From Pseudogemmobacter hezensis (GTDB taxonomy: Bacteria; Pseudomonadota; Alphaproteobacteria; Rhodobacterales; Rhodobacteraceae), in assembly GCF_013155295.1 (NCBI RefSeq), contig NZ_JABJXT010000006.1, positions 62,001 through 126,000 of the forward strand: DNA of 64,000 nt, read 5' to 3'. The notes under the pieces are model-generated. The model saw only the letters and a program-made list of their open reading frames with translations. It was not told the origin of the DNA and did no database searches. Position 1 is the stretch's first letter. Every line of letters starts with the position of its first letter. The position numbers and the translations under genes are program-made. Positions 33,965 through 43,274 of the stretch are shown here, one piece after another.

Positions 33965-35263
33965 ATGCTCAAGGATCAGGACCGTATCTTTACGAACCTT
34001 TACGGGATGCATGACCGCTCCCTCAAGGGCGCGATGGCGCGTGGCCATTGGGACGGGACGAAGGATATTCTTGCCAAAGGCCGCGACTGGATCGTGGAAG
34101 AGGTGAAGAAATCCGCCTTGCGCGGCCGTGGCGGCGCGGGCTTTCCGACGGGTCTGAAATGGTCCTTCATGCCGAAGGTCTCGGATGGGCGTCCGGCCTA
34201 TCTGGTGATCAACGCCGACGAATCCGAGCCCGCGACCTGCAAAGACCGCGAGATCATGCGCCACGACCCGCATACGCTGATCGAAGGCGCGCTGATCGCT
34301 GGTTTTGCGATGAATGCGGTGGCGGCCTATATCTACATTCGCGGCGAATATATCCGTGAGAAAGAGGCCCTGCAGGCCGCGATCGACGAGGCCTATGATG
34401 CCGGGCTGATCGGCCGCAATGCCTGCAAATCGGGCTATGATTTCGACGTTTACCTGCACCACGGGGCAGGGGCCTATATTTGCGGCGAGGAAACCGCGCT
34501 GCTGGAAAGCCTTGAGGGCCGCAAGGGCATGCCCCGGATGAAGCCGCCGTTCCCGGCAGGCGCGGGGCTTTACGGCTGCCCGACCACGGTGAACAACGTG
34601 GAATCCATCGCGGTGACGCCGACCATCCTGCGCCGTGGCGGCGAGTGGTTTGCCTCCTTCGGGCGCCCCAACAATGCAGGTGTCAAGCTTTTCGCAATGT
34701 CGGGCCATGTGAACACCCCCTGCGTCATCGAGGAATCGATGTCGATCCCGATGAAAGAGCTGATCGAGAAGCATGGCGGCGGTGTGCGCGGCGGCTGGAA
34801 GAACCTGAAAGCGGTGATCCCCGGCGGCGCAAGCTGCCCGATCCTGACCGCCGAGATGTGCGAAGACGCCATCATGGATTATGACGGCATGCGCGAGCTG
34901 AAGTCCTCCTTCGGCACCGCCTGTATGATCGTGATGGATCAGTCGACTGACGTGATCAAAGCGATCTGGCGGCTTTCCACCTTCTTCAAACACGAGTCTT
35001 GCGGCCAGTGCACGCCGTGTCGCGAAGGCACCGGCTGGATGAGCCGCGTCATGGCGCGCCTTGTCACGGGTGATGCCGAGATCGAAGAGATCGACATGCT
35101 GTTTGAGGTCACCAAACAGGTCGAAGGCCATACGATCTGCGCCCTTGGCGACGCAGCCGCCTGGCCGATCCAGGGTCTGATCCGCAATTTCCGTGGCGAG
35201 ATTGAGGACCGGATCAAGGCAAAGAAAACCGGCCGTATCTCGGCTGCGCTGGCGGCGGAATAA
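33965..35263 (+). CDS. nuoF: NADH-quinone oxidoreductase subunit F
   Basis: 432 residues. The 51-kDa subunit oxidises NADH, holding FMN and 4Fe-4S cluster N3. The NADH/FMN glycine-rich loops are [14 protein letters not shown] and [37 protein letters not shown] contacts FMN. N3 ligands are in [15 protein letters not shown] plus the later Cys in [21 protein letters not shown] precedes ATG 33965. It is followed after 4 bp by a lipoprotein gene. Confidence 0.97.
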   Translation: MLKDQDRIFTNLYGMHDRSLKGAMARGHWDGTKDILAKGRDWIVEEVKKSALRGRGGAGFPTGLKWSFMPKVSDGRPAYLVINADESEPATCKDREIMRHDPHTLIEGALIAGFAMNAVAAYIYIRGEYIREKEALQAAIDEAYDAGLIGRNACKSGYDFDVYLHHGAGAYICGEETALLESLEGRKGMPRMKPPFPAGAGLYGCPTTVNNVESIAVTPTILRRGGEWFASFGRPNNAGVKLFAMSGHVNTPCVIEESMSIPMKELIEKHGGGVRGGWKNLKAVIPGGASCPILTAEMCEDAIMDYDGMRELKSSFGTACMIVMDQSTDVIKAIWRLSTFFKHESCGQCTPCREGTGWMSRVMARLVTGDAEIEEIDMLFEVTKQVEGHTICALGDAAAWPIQGLIRNFRGEIEDRIKAKKTGRISAALAAE

Positions 35264-35267
35264 GACC

Positions 35268-35660
35268 ATGACCCGCATGACCCAACACATGACAGCATCT
35301 GCCCGCAGCCTTTCGGCTGTGGCGCTGGCGCTTGTCCTGTCGGGCTGTGCGGTGATCCATACGCCGCTGCCGGAAACGGTGACGCCGGGAGCCTATCCGG
35401 TTCAGGTTGACGGCCAGGCACTCCAGGGCGAGGTTCGCCCCGGTCCGACCGGCCTGCAGATCACCGTGGTCGGGGCCCGCCCGATTGGCGGCCAGGAGAT
35501 CCGCGTGACCAGCGCGGGCGGCCTGCGCAATGATCAGGGTGCGCTGGCGAAGAAGGCCGCACGCGCCACCTGCGCGGCGGCGGGCGGCCAGTTCCGCGAG
35601 AAAGCCATCGGGAAATATGACCGGGCAGGCGCCTGGCTCTTTGCCGGAGGCTGCGCATGA
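35268..35660 (+). CDS. Lipoprotein within the nuo operon
   Basis: 130 residues from ATG 35268; ATGs at 35277 and 35289 are alternatives. The N-terminus ends in the lipobox LSGC, so the mature protein is probably a lipid-anchored periplasmic domain of about 100 residues. It contains TPGAYPVQVDGQALQGEVRPG and a C-terminal region with two further cysteines (ARATCAAAGGQF, FAGGCA). No family recognised. Its stop overlaps a possible start of the next open frame (ATGA at 35657), although the next protein more likely begins at 35786. Confidence 0.75.
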   Translation: MTRMTQHMTASARSLSAVALALVLSGCAVIHTPLPETVTPGAYPVQVDGQALQGEVRPGPTGLQITVVGARPIGGQEIRVTSAGGLRNDQGALAKKAARATCAAAGGQFREKAIGKYDRAGAWLFAGGCA

Positions 35661-35785
35661 TCCTGCAATATGTCAGCCAAATTTCCTCACGCAAAAGCGA
35701 TGACACTTTGCGTTCTGCTGCGCCTTCTGTTCTGGCAGAATGCGGCTCTGATCAGAAGATCAGTGCATATGGTGGAGTGTCAGTT

Positions 35786-36208
35786 ATGCAGTCAGTGACG
35801 AAATTCGCAAAGATCGCGGCCCTTGCTTTGATGGCGCCGGTTTTCGTGGGCTCAGCCGAGGCCCGCACGCCGATCAACCAGGAAGCGCATATCACCAATA
35901 CGCTGCGCCAGGGCTTTATCGCCGATACGATTGCCGACAATTGCCCGACCATGCGCCCGCGCAAACTGCGTGCCCTCAATGAGCTGACGAAGCTGCGGGA
36001 TTACGCGCTGGCCCAGGGCTATACCCGCGCCGAGATCACCGCTCTTGTGGAAAACAAGGCCGAGAAGAAACGCGCCCGTGCCGAGGCTGCAGACTGGCTG
36101 AAGCAATTCGGCGCTGTGCCCGGCAAGCCCGCCGCCTATTGCGAAGTGGGCGAGGCAGAGATTGCGAAGAAAAGCCTGATCGGCCAGTTGCTGAGGTCGG
36201 TAAGATGA
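35786..36208 (+). CDS. Exported protein, DUF5333-like
   Basis: 140 residues from ATG 35786, chosen because a signal peptide starts exactly there (MQSVTKFAKIAALALMAPVFVGSAEA) and GGAG lies nine bases upstream; the open frame back to 35657 would hide it. The mature protein is alpha-helical, with INQEAHITNTLRQGFIADTIADNCPTMRPRKLRAL and YALAQGYTRAEITALVENK, and two cysteines. It resembles the DUF5333 proteins of Rhodobacteraceae, found in nuo clusters. Periplasmic; function unknown. The stop overlaps the next start (ATGA). Confidence 0.8.
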   Translation: MQSVTKFAKIAALALMAPVFVGSAEARTPINQEAHITNTLRQGFIADTIADNCPTMRPRKLRALNELTKLRDYALAQGYTRAEITALVENKAEKKRARAEAADWLKQFGAVPGKPAAYCEVGEAEIAKKSLIGQLLRSVR

Positions 36209-36723
36209 CCACAGGCAAAGCATCGGGCATGCGCCCCGGATACCATCTGGCCGTCTTCAATTTTGGCCTGTTGCGCCATGATTGGGATGCGCCCGAGATC
36301 GCAGATTTCGCCAATGGGCTGGATCTGGTGAATGGTATTGCGGCGCGGGCTCCGGGCTTTGTGTGGCGCCTTGATGATGAGGCGATGGAGGCCGCTCAGG
36401 CAGAGACTTCGGGGCCGTTTGCGGGCGATCCGCGCATGGCCTCGACGCTTTCGGTCTGGGAGGATGCCGATAGTCTGGGCCGCTTTGTCTGGACCACGGT
36501 GCACAGGCAGTTCTACGCCCGCAAGGGTGAATGGTATGATGCCCCGGGCGAGATGGTCCTGTGGTTCATACCGGCGGGCCATCGCCCGGACATGGCCGAG
36601 GGTCATGCGCGCTGGAAGATGCGCAAGGAATTTGGGGACAGCGATCAGGCCTTTGGCTGGTCGTATCTGGAAGAGGCTGCAACATGGAAAGCCCATGATT
36701 GCGGTCGGATCGCGGCGGAGTAG
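36205..36723 (+). CDS. DUF3291 domain-containing protein
   Basis: 172 residues from ATG 36205 in an ATGA overlap with the DUF5333-like gene. It has no signal peptide and looks cytoplasmic. The DUF3291 pattern is visible: YHLAVFNFGLLRHDWDAPEIADFANGLDLVNGIAARAPGFVWRL, then LSVWEDADSLGRFVWTTVHRQFYARKGEWYD and MVLWFIPAGHRP. The fold is related to ferredoxin-like dimeric alpha-beta barrel (monooxygenase-like) proteins that bind small molecules. Why it is in a complex I operon is unclear. nuoG starts 7 bp later. Confidence 0.88.
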   Translation: MTTGKASGMRPGYHLAVFNFGLLRHDWDAPEIADFANGLDLVNGIAARAPGFVWRLDDEAMEAAQAETSGPFAGDPRMASTLSVWEDADSLGRFVWTTVHRQFYARKGEWYDAPGEMVLWFIPAGHRPDMAEGHARWKMRKEFGDSDQAFGWSYLEEAATWKAHDCGRIAAE

Positions 36724-36729
36724 GCGCAG

Positions 36730-38772
36730 ATGTCGAATCTGAAGAAAATCAACATCGACGGCACCGAGCTTGAGCTCGACGGCTCGATGACGATCATCCA
36801 GGCGGCGGAAGCTGCCGGGATCGAGATCCCGCGGTTTTGCTATCACGAGCGGCTCTCGATTGCGGGCAACTGCCGGATGTGCCTGGTTGAGGTCGTGGGC
36901 GGCCCGCCCAAGCCTGCCGCCTCTTGCGCGATGCAGCTGAAAGACCTGCGCCCCGGCCCGAATGGCGAGGCCCCGGTGGTGAAAACCAAATCGCCGATGG
37001 TCAAGAAGGCCCGCGAAGGCGTGATGGAGTTCCTGCTGATCAACCACCCGCTGGATTGCCCGATCTGCGACCAGGGCGGCGAATGCGATCTGCAGGACCA
37101 GGCCATGGCCTATGGCGTCGATTTTTCGCGCTACCGCGAGCCCAAACGCGCCTCGGACGAGCTGAACCTTGGCCCGCTGGTCAAGACCGCGATGACGCGC
37201 TGCATCTCCTGCACGCGCTGCGTGCGCTTTACGTCAGAGGTGGCGGGCATCACCCAGATGGGCCAGACCGGCCGGGGTGAGGACAGCGAGATCACCTCTT
37301 ACCTGAACATGACTTTGGACAGCAATCTGCAGGGCAATATCATCGACCTTTGCCCGGTCGGCGCGCTGACCTCAAAGCCCTATGCCTTCACCGCCCGCCC
37401 CTGGGAGCTGACCAAGACCGAAACCATCGACGTGATGGACGCGCTTGGATCAAACATCCGGGTCGATACCAAGGGCCGCGAAGTCATGCGCATTCTGCCG
37501 CGCAACAATGACGGCGTGAATGAGGAATGGATCTCCGACAAGACCCGCTTCATCTGGGACGGCTTGCGTCGCCAGCGCCTTGACACGCCCTATGTGCGCG
37601 TTGACGGCAAGCTGAAGAAAGCCACCTGGGGTGAGGCGCTGGCGGCTGCGGCGGCGGCGATGAAGGGTAAGAAGGTCACCGCGCTGATCGGTGATCTGGC
37701 CCCGGTCGAGGCGATCTACAGCCTGAAAAAGCTGGTTGAGGGTCTTGGCGGCAAGGTTGAATGCCGCACCGATGGGGCGCGGCTGCCGATTGGCAACCGC
37801 TCGGCCTATGTCGGTACGGCCTCGATCGAGGACATCGACAATGCGAAGATGATCCAGCTGATCGGCACCAACCCGCGTGTTGAAAGCGCGGTTCTGAATG
37901 CGCGGATCCGCAAGGCCTGGACCAATGGCGCGACGGTTGCGCTGCTGGGTGAGGCGGTCGATCTGACCTATGATTACACCCATGTCGGCACCGACCGTGC
38001 GGCTTTGGTTGAATTGTCGGGCAAAGAGATCTCTGACGCCACCCGCGAGGCCCCGTCGATTGTGATCGTCGGCCAGGGCGCGATCAATGAGGCCGATGGC
38101 GAGGCGGTTCTGGCCCATGCGATGAAGCTGGCCGAGAATTCGAACTCGAAACTGCTGATCCTGCACACGGCGGCTGCCCGCGTGGGCGCGATGGATGTGG
38201 GCGCGGTGACCGAGGGTGGTCTGGCGGCTGCAACCGAGGGCGCAGAGGTGATCTACAACCTCGGTGCCGATGAGATTGAGATCTCGCGTGAGGCCAATAC
38301 CTCGGGCAATGCGCCTTTCGTGATCTATCAGGGCAGCCATGGGGATCGCGGCGCAAACCGTGCTGACATCATCCTGCCGGGCGCCGCCTATACCGAGGAA
38401 AACGGCCTCTTCGTCAATACCGAGGGCCGGCCGCAACTGGCCTTCCGGGCTGGCTTTGCGCCTGGTGATGCGCGGGAAAACTGGGCGATCCTGCGGGCGC
38501 TTTCGGCGGAACTGGGCGCAAAACTGCCCTGGGACAGCCTGGCGGGCCTGCGGGCAGCCCTGGTTGCCGATCATCCGCATCTGGCCCAGATCGACGAGGT
38601 TCCAGCGAACGAATGGCAGGCGCTGGAGCTGCGGATGCCCGCCAAAGCGGCCTTCCGCAATGTGATCCGCGACTTCTATCTGACCAACCCGATTGCGCGG
38701 GCCTCTTCGGTGATGGCCGATCTCTCGGCCCAGGCCAAAGCGCGCCTCGCGGCCCCGATGGCGGCGGAGTAA
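36730..38772 (+). CDS. nuoG: NADH-quinone oxidoreductase subunit G
   Basis: 680 residues. The 75-kDa subunit conducts electrons from N3/N1b to N6. The N-terminal 2Fe-2S domain has [15 protein letters not shown]; cluster N5 uses the His-Cys3 set in [20 protein letters not shown]4 uses [11 protein letters not shown] and a later Cys ([10 protein letters not shown]). The C-terminal ~450 residues form the molybdopterin-oxidoreductase-like domain, inactive in complex I, with [17 protein letters not shown] and the [16 protein letters not shown] segment. A lipoprotein gene follows by 4 bp. Confidence 0.97.
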   Translation: MSNLKKINIDGTELELDGSMTIIQAAEAAGIEIPRFCYHERLSIAGNCRMCLVEVVGGPPKPAASCAMQLKDLRPGPNGEAPVVKTKSPMVKKAREGVMEFLLINHPLDCPICDQGGECDLQDQAMAYGVDFSRYREPKRASDELNLGPLVKTAMTRCISCTRCVRFTSEVAGITQMGQTGRGEDSEITSYLNMTLDSNLQGNIIDLCPVGALTSKPYAFTARPWELTKTETIDVMDALGSNIRVDTKGREVMRILPRNNDGVNEEWISDKTRFIWDGLRRQRLDTPYVRVDGKLKKATWGEALAAAAAAMKGKKVTALIGDLAPVEAIYSLKKLVEGLGGKVECRTDGARLPIGNRSAYVGTASIEDIDNAKMIQLIGTNPRVESAVLNARIRKAWTNGATVALLGEAVDLTYDYTHVGTDRAALVELSGKEISDATREAPSIVIVGQGAINEADGEAVLAHAMKLAENSNSKLLILHTAAARVGAMDVGAVTEGGLAAATEGAEVIYNLGADEIEISREANTSGNAPFVIYQGSHGDRGANRADIILPGAAYTEENGLFVNTEGRPQLAFRAGFAPGDARENWAILRALSAELGAKLPWDSLAGLRAALVADHPHLAQIDEVPANEWQALELRMPAKAAFRNVIRDFYLTNPIARASSVMADLSAQAKARLAAPMAAE

Positions 38773-38776
38773 AGGA

Positions 38777-39178
38777 ATGCGCCAGGCCCTCTCAACTGCG
38801 CTGGTCGTGACTGCCCTGGCGGCGGTTGCGGGCTGCGCATCTGAGAGTGATCAGGTGCAAGAGGCTGGAAAGAAAGAATATCTCGGGATCCAGACCGTGC
38901 TGCTGCAAGGCGATATGGTCAGCTTTCGCGTCGCCATAAAGGGCACGCAAGAGGGCAGGGATCTTGAGGACTACGCCCGCTGTGCGGCGGCGCAATATGC
39001 GCTGATCCGGGGCGCGGGATTTGCCCGCCATGTGCGGACAAATGTGGCGAAGTCGGGCGGCACGATCCGGGGCGACTCGGTCTGGCTGGTCTCGGCGGCG
39101 CTGCCGCGGGGCATAAAGACGATTGATGCCGAGGTGACGGTGCAGGATTGCGGCGCCCTTGGCATACCGACGGTCTGA
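38777..39178 (+). CDS. Lipoprotein within the nuo operon
   Basis: 133 residues with a lipoprotein signal: TALVVTALAAVAGC, lipidated at Cys19. The mature domain includes VLLQGDMVSFRVAIKG, a helix DLEDYARCAAAQYALIRGAGFARHVRTNV, and strands around IRGDSVWLVSAALPRG, ending with a Cys in VTVQDCGALG. No family recognised. It lies 4 bp after nuoG; 70 bp without a gene precede nuoH. It is one of two lipoproteins in the operon and is likely periplasm-facing. Confidence 0.75.
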   Translation: MRQALSTALVVTALAAVAGCASESDQVQEAGKKEYLGIQTVLLQGDMVSFRVAIKGTQEGRDLEDYARCAAAQYALIRGAGFARHVRTNVAKSGGTIRGDSVWLVSAALPRGIKTIDAEVTVQDCGALGIPTV

Positions 39179-39248
39179 GGGGCAGCGCCCCCGGACGAAA
39201 GGCATAAGACAGCGGTCCCTTAAGACGGACTGAGAGGACGGTAGAAAG

Positions 39249-40286
39249 ATGGACGGATTTTTCTCGACGGGGCTTGGCACGGCGGTCATTCTGATCGCCC
39301 AATGCCTTGCGGTGGTCGCCTTCGTCATGATCTCGCTGATCTTCATGGTCTATGGCGACCGGAAGATCTGGGCGGCGGTCCAGGTGCGGCGCGGCCCGAA
39401 CGTGGTTGGCCCCTGGGGGATCCTGCAGACATTTGCGGATGCGCTGAAATATGTGCTGAAGGAAATCGTCGTGCCTGCGGGCGTTGACCGCCCCGTCTAC
39501 TTCCTGGCGCCGCTGCTGTCCTTCATCCTGGCGCTGCTGGCCTTCGCGGTGATCCCCTTTGATTACGGCTGGGTGCTGGCCGATATCAACGTCGCCATCC
39601 TCTTTGTCTTCGCCGTCTCCTCGCTTGAGGTTTACGGCGTGATCATGGGCGGCTGGGCCTCGAACTCGAAATACGCCTTCCTGGGCGGGCTGCGGTCGGC
39701 CGCGCAGATGATTTCGTATGAGGTCTCGCTTGGCCTGATCATCATCGGCCTGATCATCTCGTCCGGCTCGATGAATATGTCCGACATCGTGCGGGCGCAG
39801 GACACCGGCTATGGCATGCTGGGCTGGTACTGGCTGCCGCATTTCCCGATGCTGGTTCTGTTCTTCGTCTCGTCGCTGGCTGAAACCAACCGTCCGCCCT
39901 TTGACCTTCCCGAGGCTGAATCGGAACTGGTTGCGGGCTTCATGGTCGAATATTCCTCGACGCCCTATCTGCTGTTCATGGCCGGCGAATATATCGCCAT
40001 CTTCCTGATGTGCGCGCTGATCTCGCTGTTCTTCTTCGGCGGCTGGCTGTCGCCAATCCCCGGCATCGCTGATGGCTGGTGGTGGATGGTTGCCAAGATG
40101 TGGATGTGGTTCTTCATGTTCGCAATGGTGAAGGCCATTGTGCCGCGCTATCGCTACGACCAGCTGATGCGGATCGGCTGGAAAGTGTTCCTGCCGCTGT
40201 CCCTTGGCTGGGTCGTTCTGGTGGCATTCCTTGCAAAATTTGAGGTGCTTGGCGGCTTCTGGGCCCGCTGGGCGATCGGGGGCTGA
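39249..40286 (+). CDS. nuoH: NADH-quinone oxidoreductase subunit H
   Basis: 345 residues with about eight transmembrane helices. NuoH (ND1) joins the peripheral arm to the membrane arm and lines the quinone channel. Diagnostic segments: [34 protein letters not shown] in the first cytoplasmic loop, [26 protein letters not shown], and [36 protein letters not shown] precedes ATG 39249. nuoI follows after 5 bp. Confidence 0.97.
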   Translation: MDGFFSTGLGTAVILIAQCLAVVAFVMISLIFMVYGDRKIWAAVQVRRGPNVVGPWGILQTFADALKYVLKEIVVPAGVDRPVYFLAPLLSFILALLAFAVIPFDYGWVLADINVAILFVFAVSSLEVYGVIMGGWASNSKYAFLGGLRSAAQMISYEVSLGLIIIGLIISSGSMNMSDIVRAQDTGYGMLGWYWLPHFPMLVLFFVSSLAETNRPPFDLPEAESELVAGFMVEYSSTPYLLFMAGEYIAIFLMCALISLFFFGGWLSPIPGIADGWWWMVAKMWMWFFMFAMVKAIVPRYRYDQLMRIGWKVFLPLSLGWVVLVAFLAKFEVLGGFWARWAIGG

Positions 40287-40291
40287 GGCAA

Positions 40292-40786
40292 ATGGCCAAT
40301 ATCGACTGGAACCGCGCCACGCGCTATTTCCTGATGGTGGATTTCATCAAGGGCTTTGCGCTTGGTATGAAGTATTTCTTCAAGCCGAAGCCCACCATCA
40401 ACTATCCGCATGAAAAGGGGCGGCTTTCGCCGCGCTTCCGTGGGGAACACGCGCTGCGCCGCTACCCGAATGGCGAAGAGCGTTGCATCGCCTGTAAGCT
40501 TTGCGAGGCGATCTGCCCGGCCCAGGCGATCACCATCGACGCGGAACCGCGCGAGGATGGCTCGCGCCGCACCACGCGCTATGACATCGACATGACGAAA
40601 TGCATCTATTGCGGCTTCTGCCAGGAGGCTTGCCCGGTCGATGCCATCGTCGAGGGCCCGAACTTCGAGTTTTCGGCCGAGACCCGTGAAGAGCTGTTCT
40701 ACACCAAGGAAAAGCTGCTTGATAACGGCGCCCGCTGGGAGGCCCAGATTGCCCGCAATCTGGAACTCGACGCGCCCTATCGCTGA
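40292..40786 (+). CDS. nuoI: NADH-quinone oxidoreductase subunit I
   Basis: 164 residues. The TYKY subunit binds 4Fe-4S clusters N6a and N6b in two ferredoxin motifs: [16 protein letters not shown] and [16 protein letters not shown]. An amphipathic N-terminal region ([24 protein letters not shown]) lies on the membrane next to NuoH. The C-terminal [19 protein letters not shown] is standard. It is followed after 21 bp by the carboxymuconolactone decarboxylase-like gene. Confidence 0.97.
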   Translation: MANIDWNRATRYFLMVDFIKGFALGMKYFFKPKPTINYPHEKGRLSPRFRGEHALRRYPNGEERCIACKLCEAICPAQAITIDAEPREDGSRRTTRYDIDMTKCIYCGFCQEACPVDAIVEGPNFEFSAETREELFYTKEKLLDNGARWEAQIARNLELDAPYR

Positions 40787-40807
40787 ACCCGGAAAGGCGG
40801 CCCAGAG

Positions 40808-41278
40808 ATGACCGATGCCTATGCCAAAATGCTGAGCCAGATGATGGAAAGCGGCCAGGAGATGCTGCGCAGCTTCAACCCTGCGCTGGCCTCGATGACC
40901 GAGGGCATGTCTGGCATGGCAGATGGCATGAAGGCGGGTGGCATGACGGGGGCATTCGACAAGCTGTTCCCGACCATGCCGGCCGATCTGATGGAGATGT
41001 GGTTCGGCAAGACCTTTAACCGGGAAGGGCTGGACAGCCGCACCCGGCTTTTGGTCACCCTGGCGGGGCTGGCGGTTCAGGGCGCGGCTTTGCCCGGCGG
41101 CCCGGCCGAGCCGCAGATGAAGGTGACGATCCGGCACGCGCTGGAATCGGGTGCCACCGAACGCGAGATCGCCGAGGTGATCTGGCAGATGAGCATGTTC
41201 GGCGGCTTGCCCGCCATGCGGCAGGCGCTGGATATCGCCCAGGCCGTCTTTGACGAGAAAAAGGAAGACAGCAAATGA
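40808..41278 (+). CDS. Carboxymuconolactone decarboxylase-like protein within nuo
   Basis: 156 residues. A Met-rich N-terminal half ([31 protein letters not shown]) precedes a CMD/AhpD-like helical fold: [61 protein letters not shown]. The family's redox CxxC, usually in the position of the GGPAEP segment, is missing; the protein has no cysteine at all. It cannot be a thiol peroxidase of AhpD type. The nuoJ start overlaps its stop (ATGA). Role in the operon unknown. Confidence 0.88.
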   Translation: MTDAYAKMLSQMMESGQEMLRSFNPALASMTEGMSGMADGMKAGGMTGAFDKLFPTMPADLMEMWFGKTFNREGLDSRTRLLVTLAGLAVQGAALPGGPAEPQMKVTIRHALESGATEREIAEVIWQMSMFGGLPAMRQALDIAQAVFDEKKEDSK

Positions 41279-41877
41279 CCGTCGCGGATTTTGCCTTTTA
41301 CATTTTTGCGGCGGTGGTTGTCGGCTCGGGGCTGATGGTCACGATCAGCCGCAACCCGGTGCATGCGGTGCTTTGGCTGATCTCGGCCTTTGTCGGCGCA
41401 ACCGGGCTTTTCGTGCTGCTGGGGGCCGAGTTCATCGCCATGCTGCTGCTGATCGTCTATGTCGGCGCGGTGGCTGTGCTGTTCCTTTTCGTGGTGATGA
41501 TGCTGGATGTCGATTTCGCCGCGCTTAAAGGTGAGATGGCCCGGGCCATGCCGCTTGCTTTGCTGATCGGGGTGATCCTGCTGATGCAGATCGGGATCGC
41601 CTTCAGCGCCTGGCGGGTGTCTGGCAATATGAGCCTCGCCAACCCGACCCCGGGCGATATCGACAATGCCCGCGCGATCGGCCTGCTGGTCTATGACCGT
41701 TATATCTATCTGTTCCAGGCCTCGGGGCTGGTGCTGCTGGTGGCAATGATCGGCGCGATCCTGCTGACGCTGCGTCACCGCACCGGGATCCGTCGCCAGA
41801 ACGTGCTGCATCAGATGTGGCGCGACCCGGCTGAAACAGTCGAGATGAAAGACGTCAAGCCGGGGCAGGGGCTCTGA
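41275..41877 (+). CDS. nuoJ: NADH-quinone oxidoreductase subunit J
   Basis: 200 residues with five predicted transmembrane helices. NuoJ (ND6) lies between NuoH and the antiporter-like subunits and contains the pi-bulge helix. Family features are [58 protein letters not shown] and the C-terminal [22 protein letters not shown]. Its start overlaps the CMD-like gene stop, so the two are translationally coupled. Two exported-protein genes follow before nuoK. Confidence 0.97.
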   Translation: MTVADFAFYIFAAVVVGSGLMVTISRNPVHAVLWLISAFVGATGLFVLLGAEFIAMLLLIVYVGAVAVLFLFVVMMLDVDFAALKGEMARAMPLALLIGVILLMQIGIAFSAWRVSGNMSLANPTPGDIDNARAIGLLVYDRYIYLFQASGLVLLVAMIGAILLTLRHRTGIRRQNVLHQMWRDPAETVEMKDVKPGQGL

Positions 41878-41880
41878 TCC

Positions 41881-42423
41881 ATGATCCGCCGGGGCATCAT
41901 ATTCGCAGGTTTTGCAGCATCGCTGGCGGTTACGCCTGCGATGGCCTGTTCGCCTGCCGAGCTGGTGCCGATGGCGGGCGTGCAGCGCGGCGCGGGCTGT
42001 GAGGCCAGCTGGAATGCCTCGCCCTATGATATGGCGCAGGTGTCAAAGGCGCGGGTGCTGGCCCCTGGCTTCGTGATCCAGACCATGACGGTCGGCAATG
42101 GCTGTATGGGCAGCCGCTCTTTTGTGGTGCATGACTGTGCCCGCAGTGAAAGCCTGGTGATCGGCGGGGCGGGATATGATCTCTATGCCCCCGAAGCCGA
42201 CCGCAAAGATACCGCGCTTGAAGGCAGGCTGAGCCGGGCAGCAGGGCGGAAAAACACCGATCTTGCCGCGCTGCGCAGGCTTGCCAGCCGCCATGGGGCG
42301 AATGATTTTCAGCTGGTGGCGCAGGGCGCAACCATTGATCTGGGCGGGCGCAAAGTCAGTTTCGAATGCGGTTGCAAGACCCTCTTCCCGGCAAAGGCGC
42401 CGGAAAACGGGGGGGCGCTATGA
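41881..42423 (+). CDS. Exported cysteine-containing protein within nuo, copy 1
   Basis: 180 residues with a signal peptide (MIRRGIIFAGFAASLAVTPAMA-CSPAE). The mature protein has about seven cysteines, ending in SFECGCKTLFP. Central segment GNGCMGSRSFVVHDCARSESLVIGG resembles FSGSRVTHCASGRMVAIAA of the next protein, and the ends (CGCKTLFPAKAP and CACNTYFPELRP) also match, so the two look paralogous. Periplasmic with likely disulfides; function unknown. It starts 3 bp after nuoJ and its stop overlaps the next start (ATGA). Confidence 0.75.
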   Translation: MIRRGIIFAGFAASLAVTPAMACSPAELVPMAGVQRGAGCEASWNASPYDMAQVSKARVLAPGFVIQTMTVGNGCMGSRSFVVHDCARSESLVIGGAGYDLYAPEADRKDTALEGRLSRAAGRKNTDLAALRRLASRHGANDFQLVAQGATIDLGGRKVSFECGCKTLFPAKAPENGGAL

Positions 42424-42935
42424 GATTGCCGCTTGCTGCCCTTGTGACCTGGCTGGCCGGATCGGCCCATGCTCTGACGCCGCTGCCGCCTTGCGGGGGT
42501 GTCGAATCCGGCATGCAGACCGGCCCGGTGGCCTGGGCCGAGGGCACCGGCCTCGTGTTTGAAGGCTACAGCGTGATCTATGACTATGGCAGCGACCATC
42601 ACGCCGCGCCGCAGCTGATCGCGCCAGAGGGCCTGGACGGGTTTTCGGGCAGCCGTGTCACCCATTGCGCCTCGGGGCGGATGGTGGCGATAGCGGCTGA
42701 GGCTGACAGCTACAAACTGGCCGAAGTGCTTGGGGCGACTGAATTTCTGCGCAAGGCGGTGCAGGGAAAGCGCCGGGCGACGGCCGGACAGATGACGCAG
42801 GCGGCGAAAGCCGTCTATGGCAAGGTGCTGGAGCTTCGTGACAACGAAGAGACCTGCGCCTGCAACACTTACTTTCCTGAGCTGCGTCCCAAAGGGATGA
42901 TCCCCTTTGCCGATCGCAGCACAGAGGCACAATAA
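42420..42935 (+). CDS. Exported cysteine-containing protein within nuo, copy 2
   Basis: 171 residues from ATG 42420 overlapping the previous stop. Signal peptide MRLPLAALVTWLAGSAHA-LTPLP. The mature domain contains GGVESGMQTGPVAWAEGTGLVFEGY, the GSRVTHCASGR segment and the C-terminal EETCACNTYFPELRPKG, related to the preceding protein. A helix around YKLAEVLGATEFLRKAV is specific to this copy. Periplasmic; function unknown. nuoK begins 29 bp downstream. Confidence 0.75.
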   Translation: MRLPLAALVTWLAGSAHALTPLPPCGGVESGMQTGPVAWAEGTGLVFEGYSVIYDYGSDHHAAPQLIAPEGLDGFSGSRVTHCASGRMVAIAAEADSYKLAEVLGATEFLRKAVQGKRRATAGQMTQAAKAVYGKVLELRDNEETCACNTYFPELRPKGMIPFADRSTEAQ

Positions 42936-42964
42936 CGGGCGAGAGCGCCTGAGGGACGGATGAG

Positions 42965-43270
42965 ATGGTAGGAATTGAACATTACATCATGGTGGCGGCG
43001 ACCCTGTTCGTCATCGGCATCTTCGGGCTCTTCCTGAACCGGAAGAATGTGATCGTCATTCTGATGTCGATCGAGCTGATCCTTCTGTCGGCGAATATCA
43101 GCTTTGTGGCCTTTTCGTCGTATCACGGCGATCTGACCGGGCAGATCTTCACGCTTTTCGTGCTGACGGTCGCCGCAGCCGAGGCTGCCATTGGCCTTGC
43201 CATCCTCGTCGTCTTCTTCCGCAACCGCGGAACGATTGACGTCGAAGACGTGAACGTGATGAAGGGCTGA
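42965..43270 (+). CDS. nuoK: NADH-quinone oxidoreductase subunit K
   Basis: 101 residues, exactly the family length, with three transmembrane helices. NuoK (ND4L) carries membrane glutamates essential for proton translocation: Glu in [12 protein letters not shown] and Glu in [13 protein letters not shown]. The N-terminal [25 protein letters not shown] is standard. ATG 42965 follows GGGACGGATGAG. nuoL starts 4 bp after the stop. Confidence 0.97.
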   Translation: MVGIEHYIMVAATLFVIGIFGLFLNRKNVIVILMSIELILLSANISFVAFSSYHGDLTGQIFTLFVLTVAAAEAAIGLAILVVFFRNRGTIDVEDVNVMKG

Positions 43271-43274
43271 GAGA

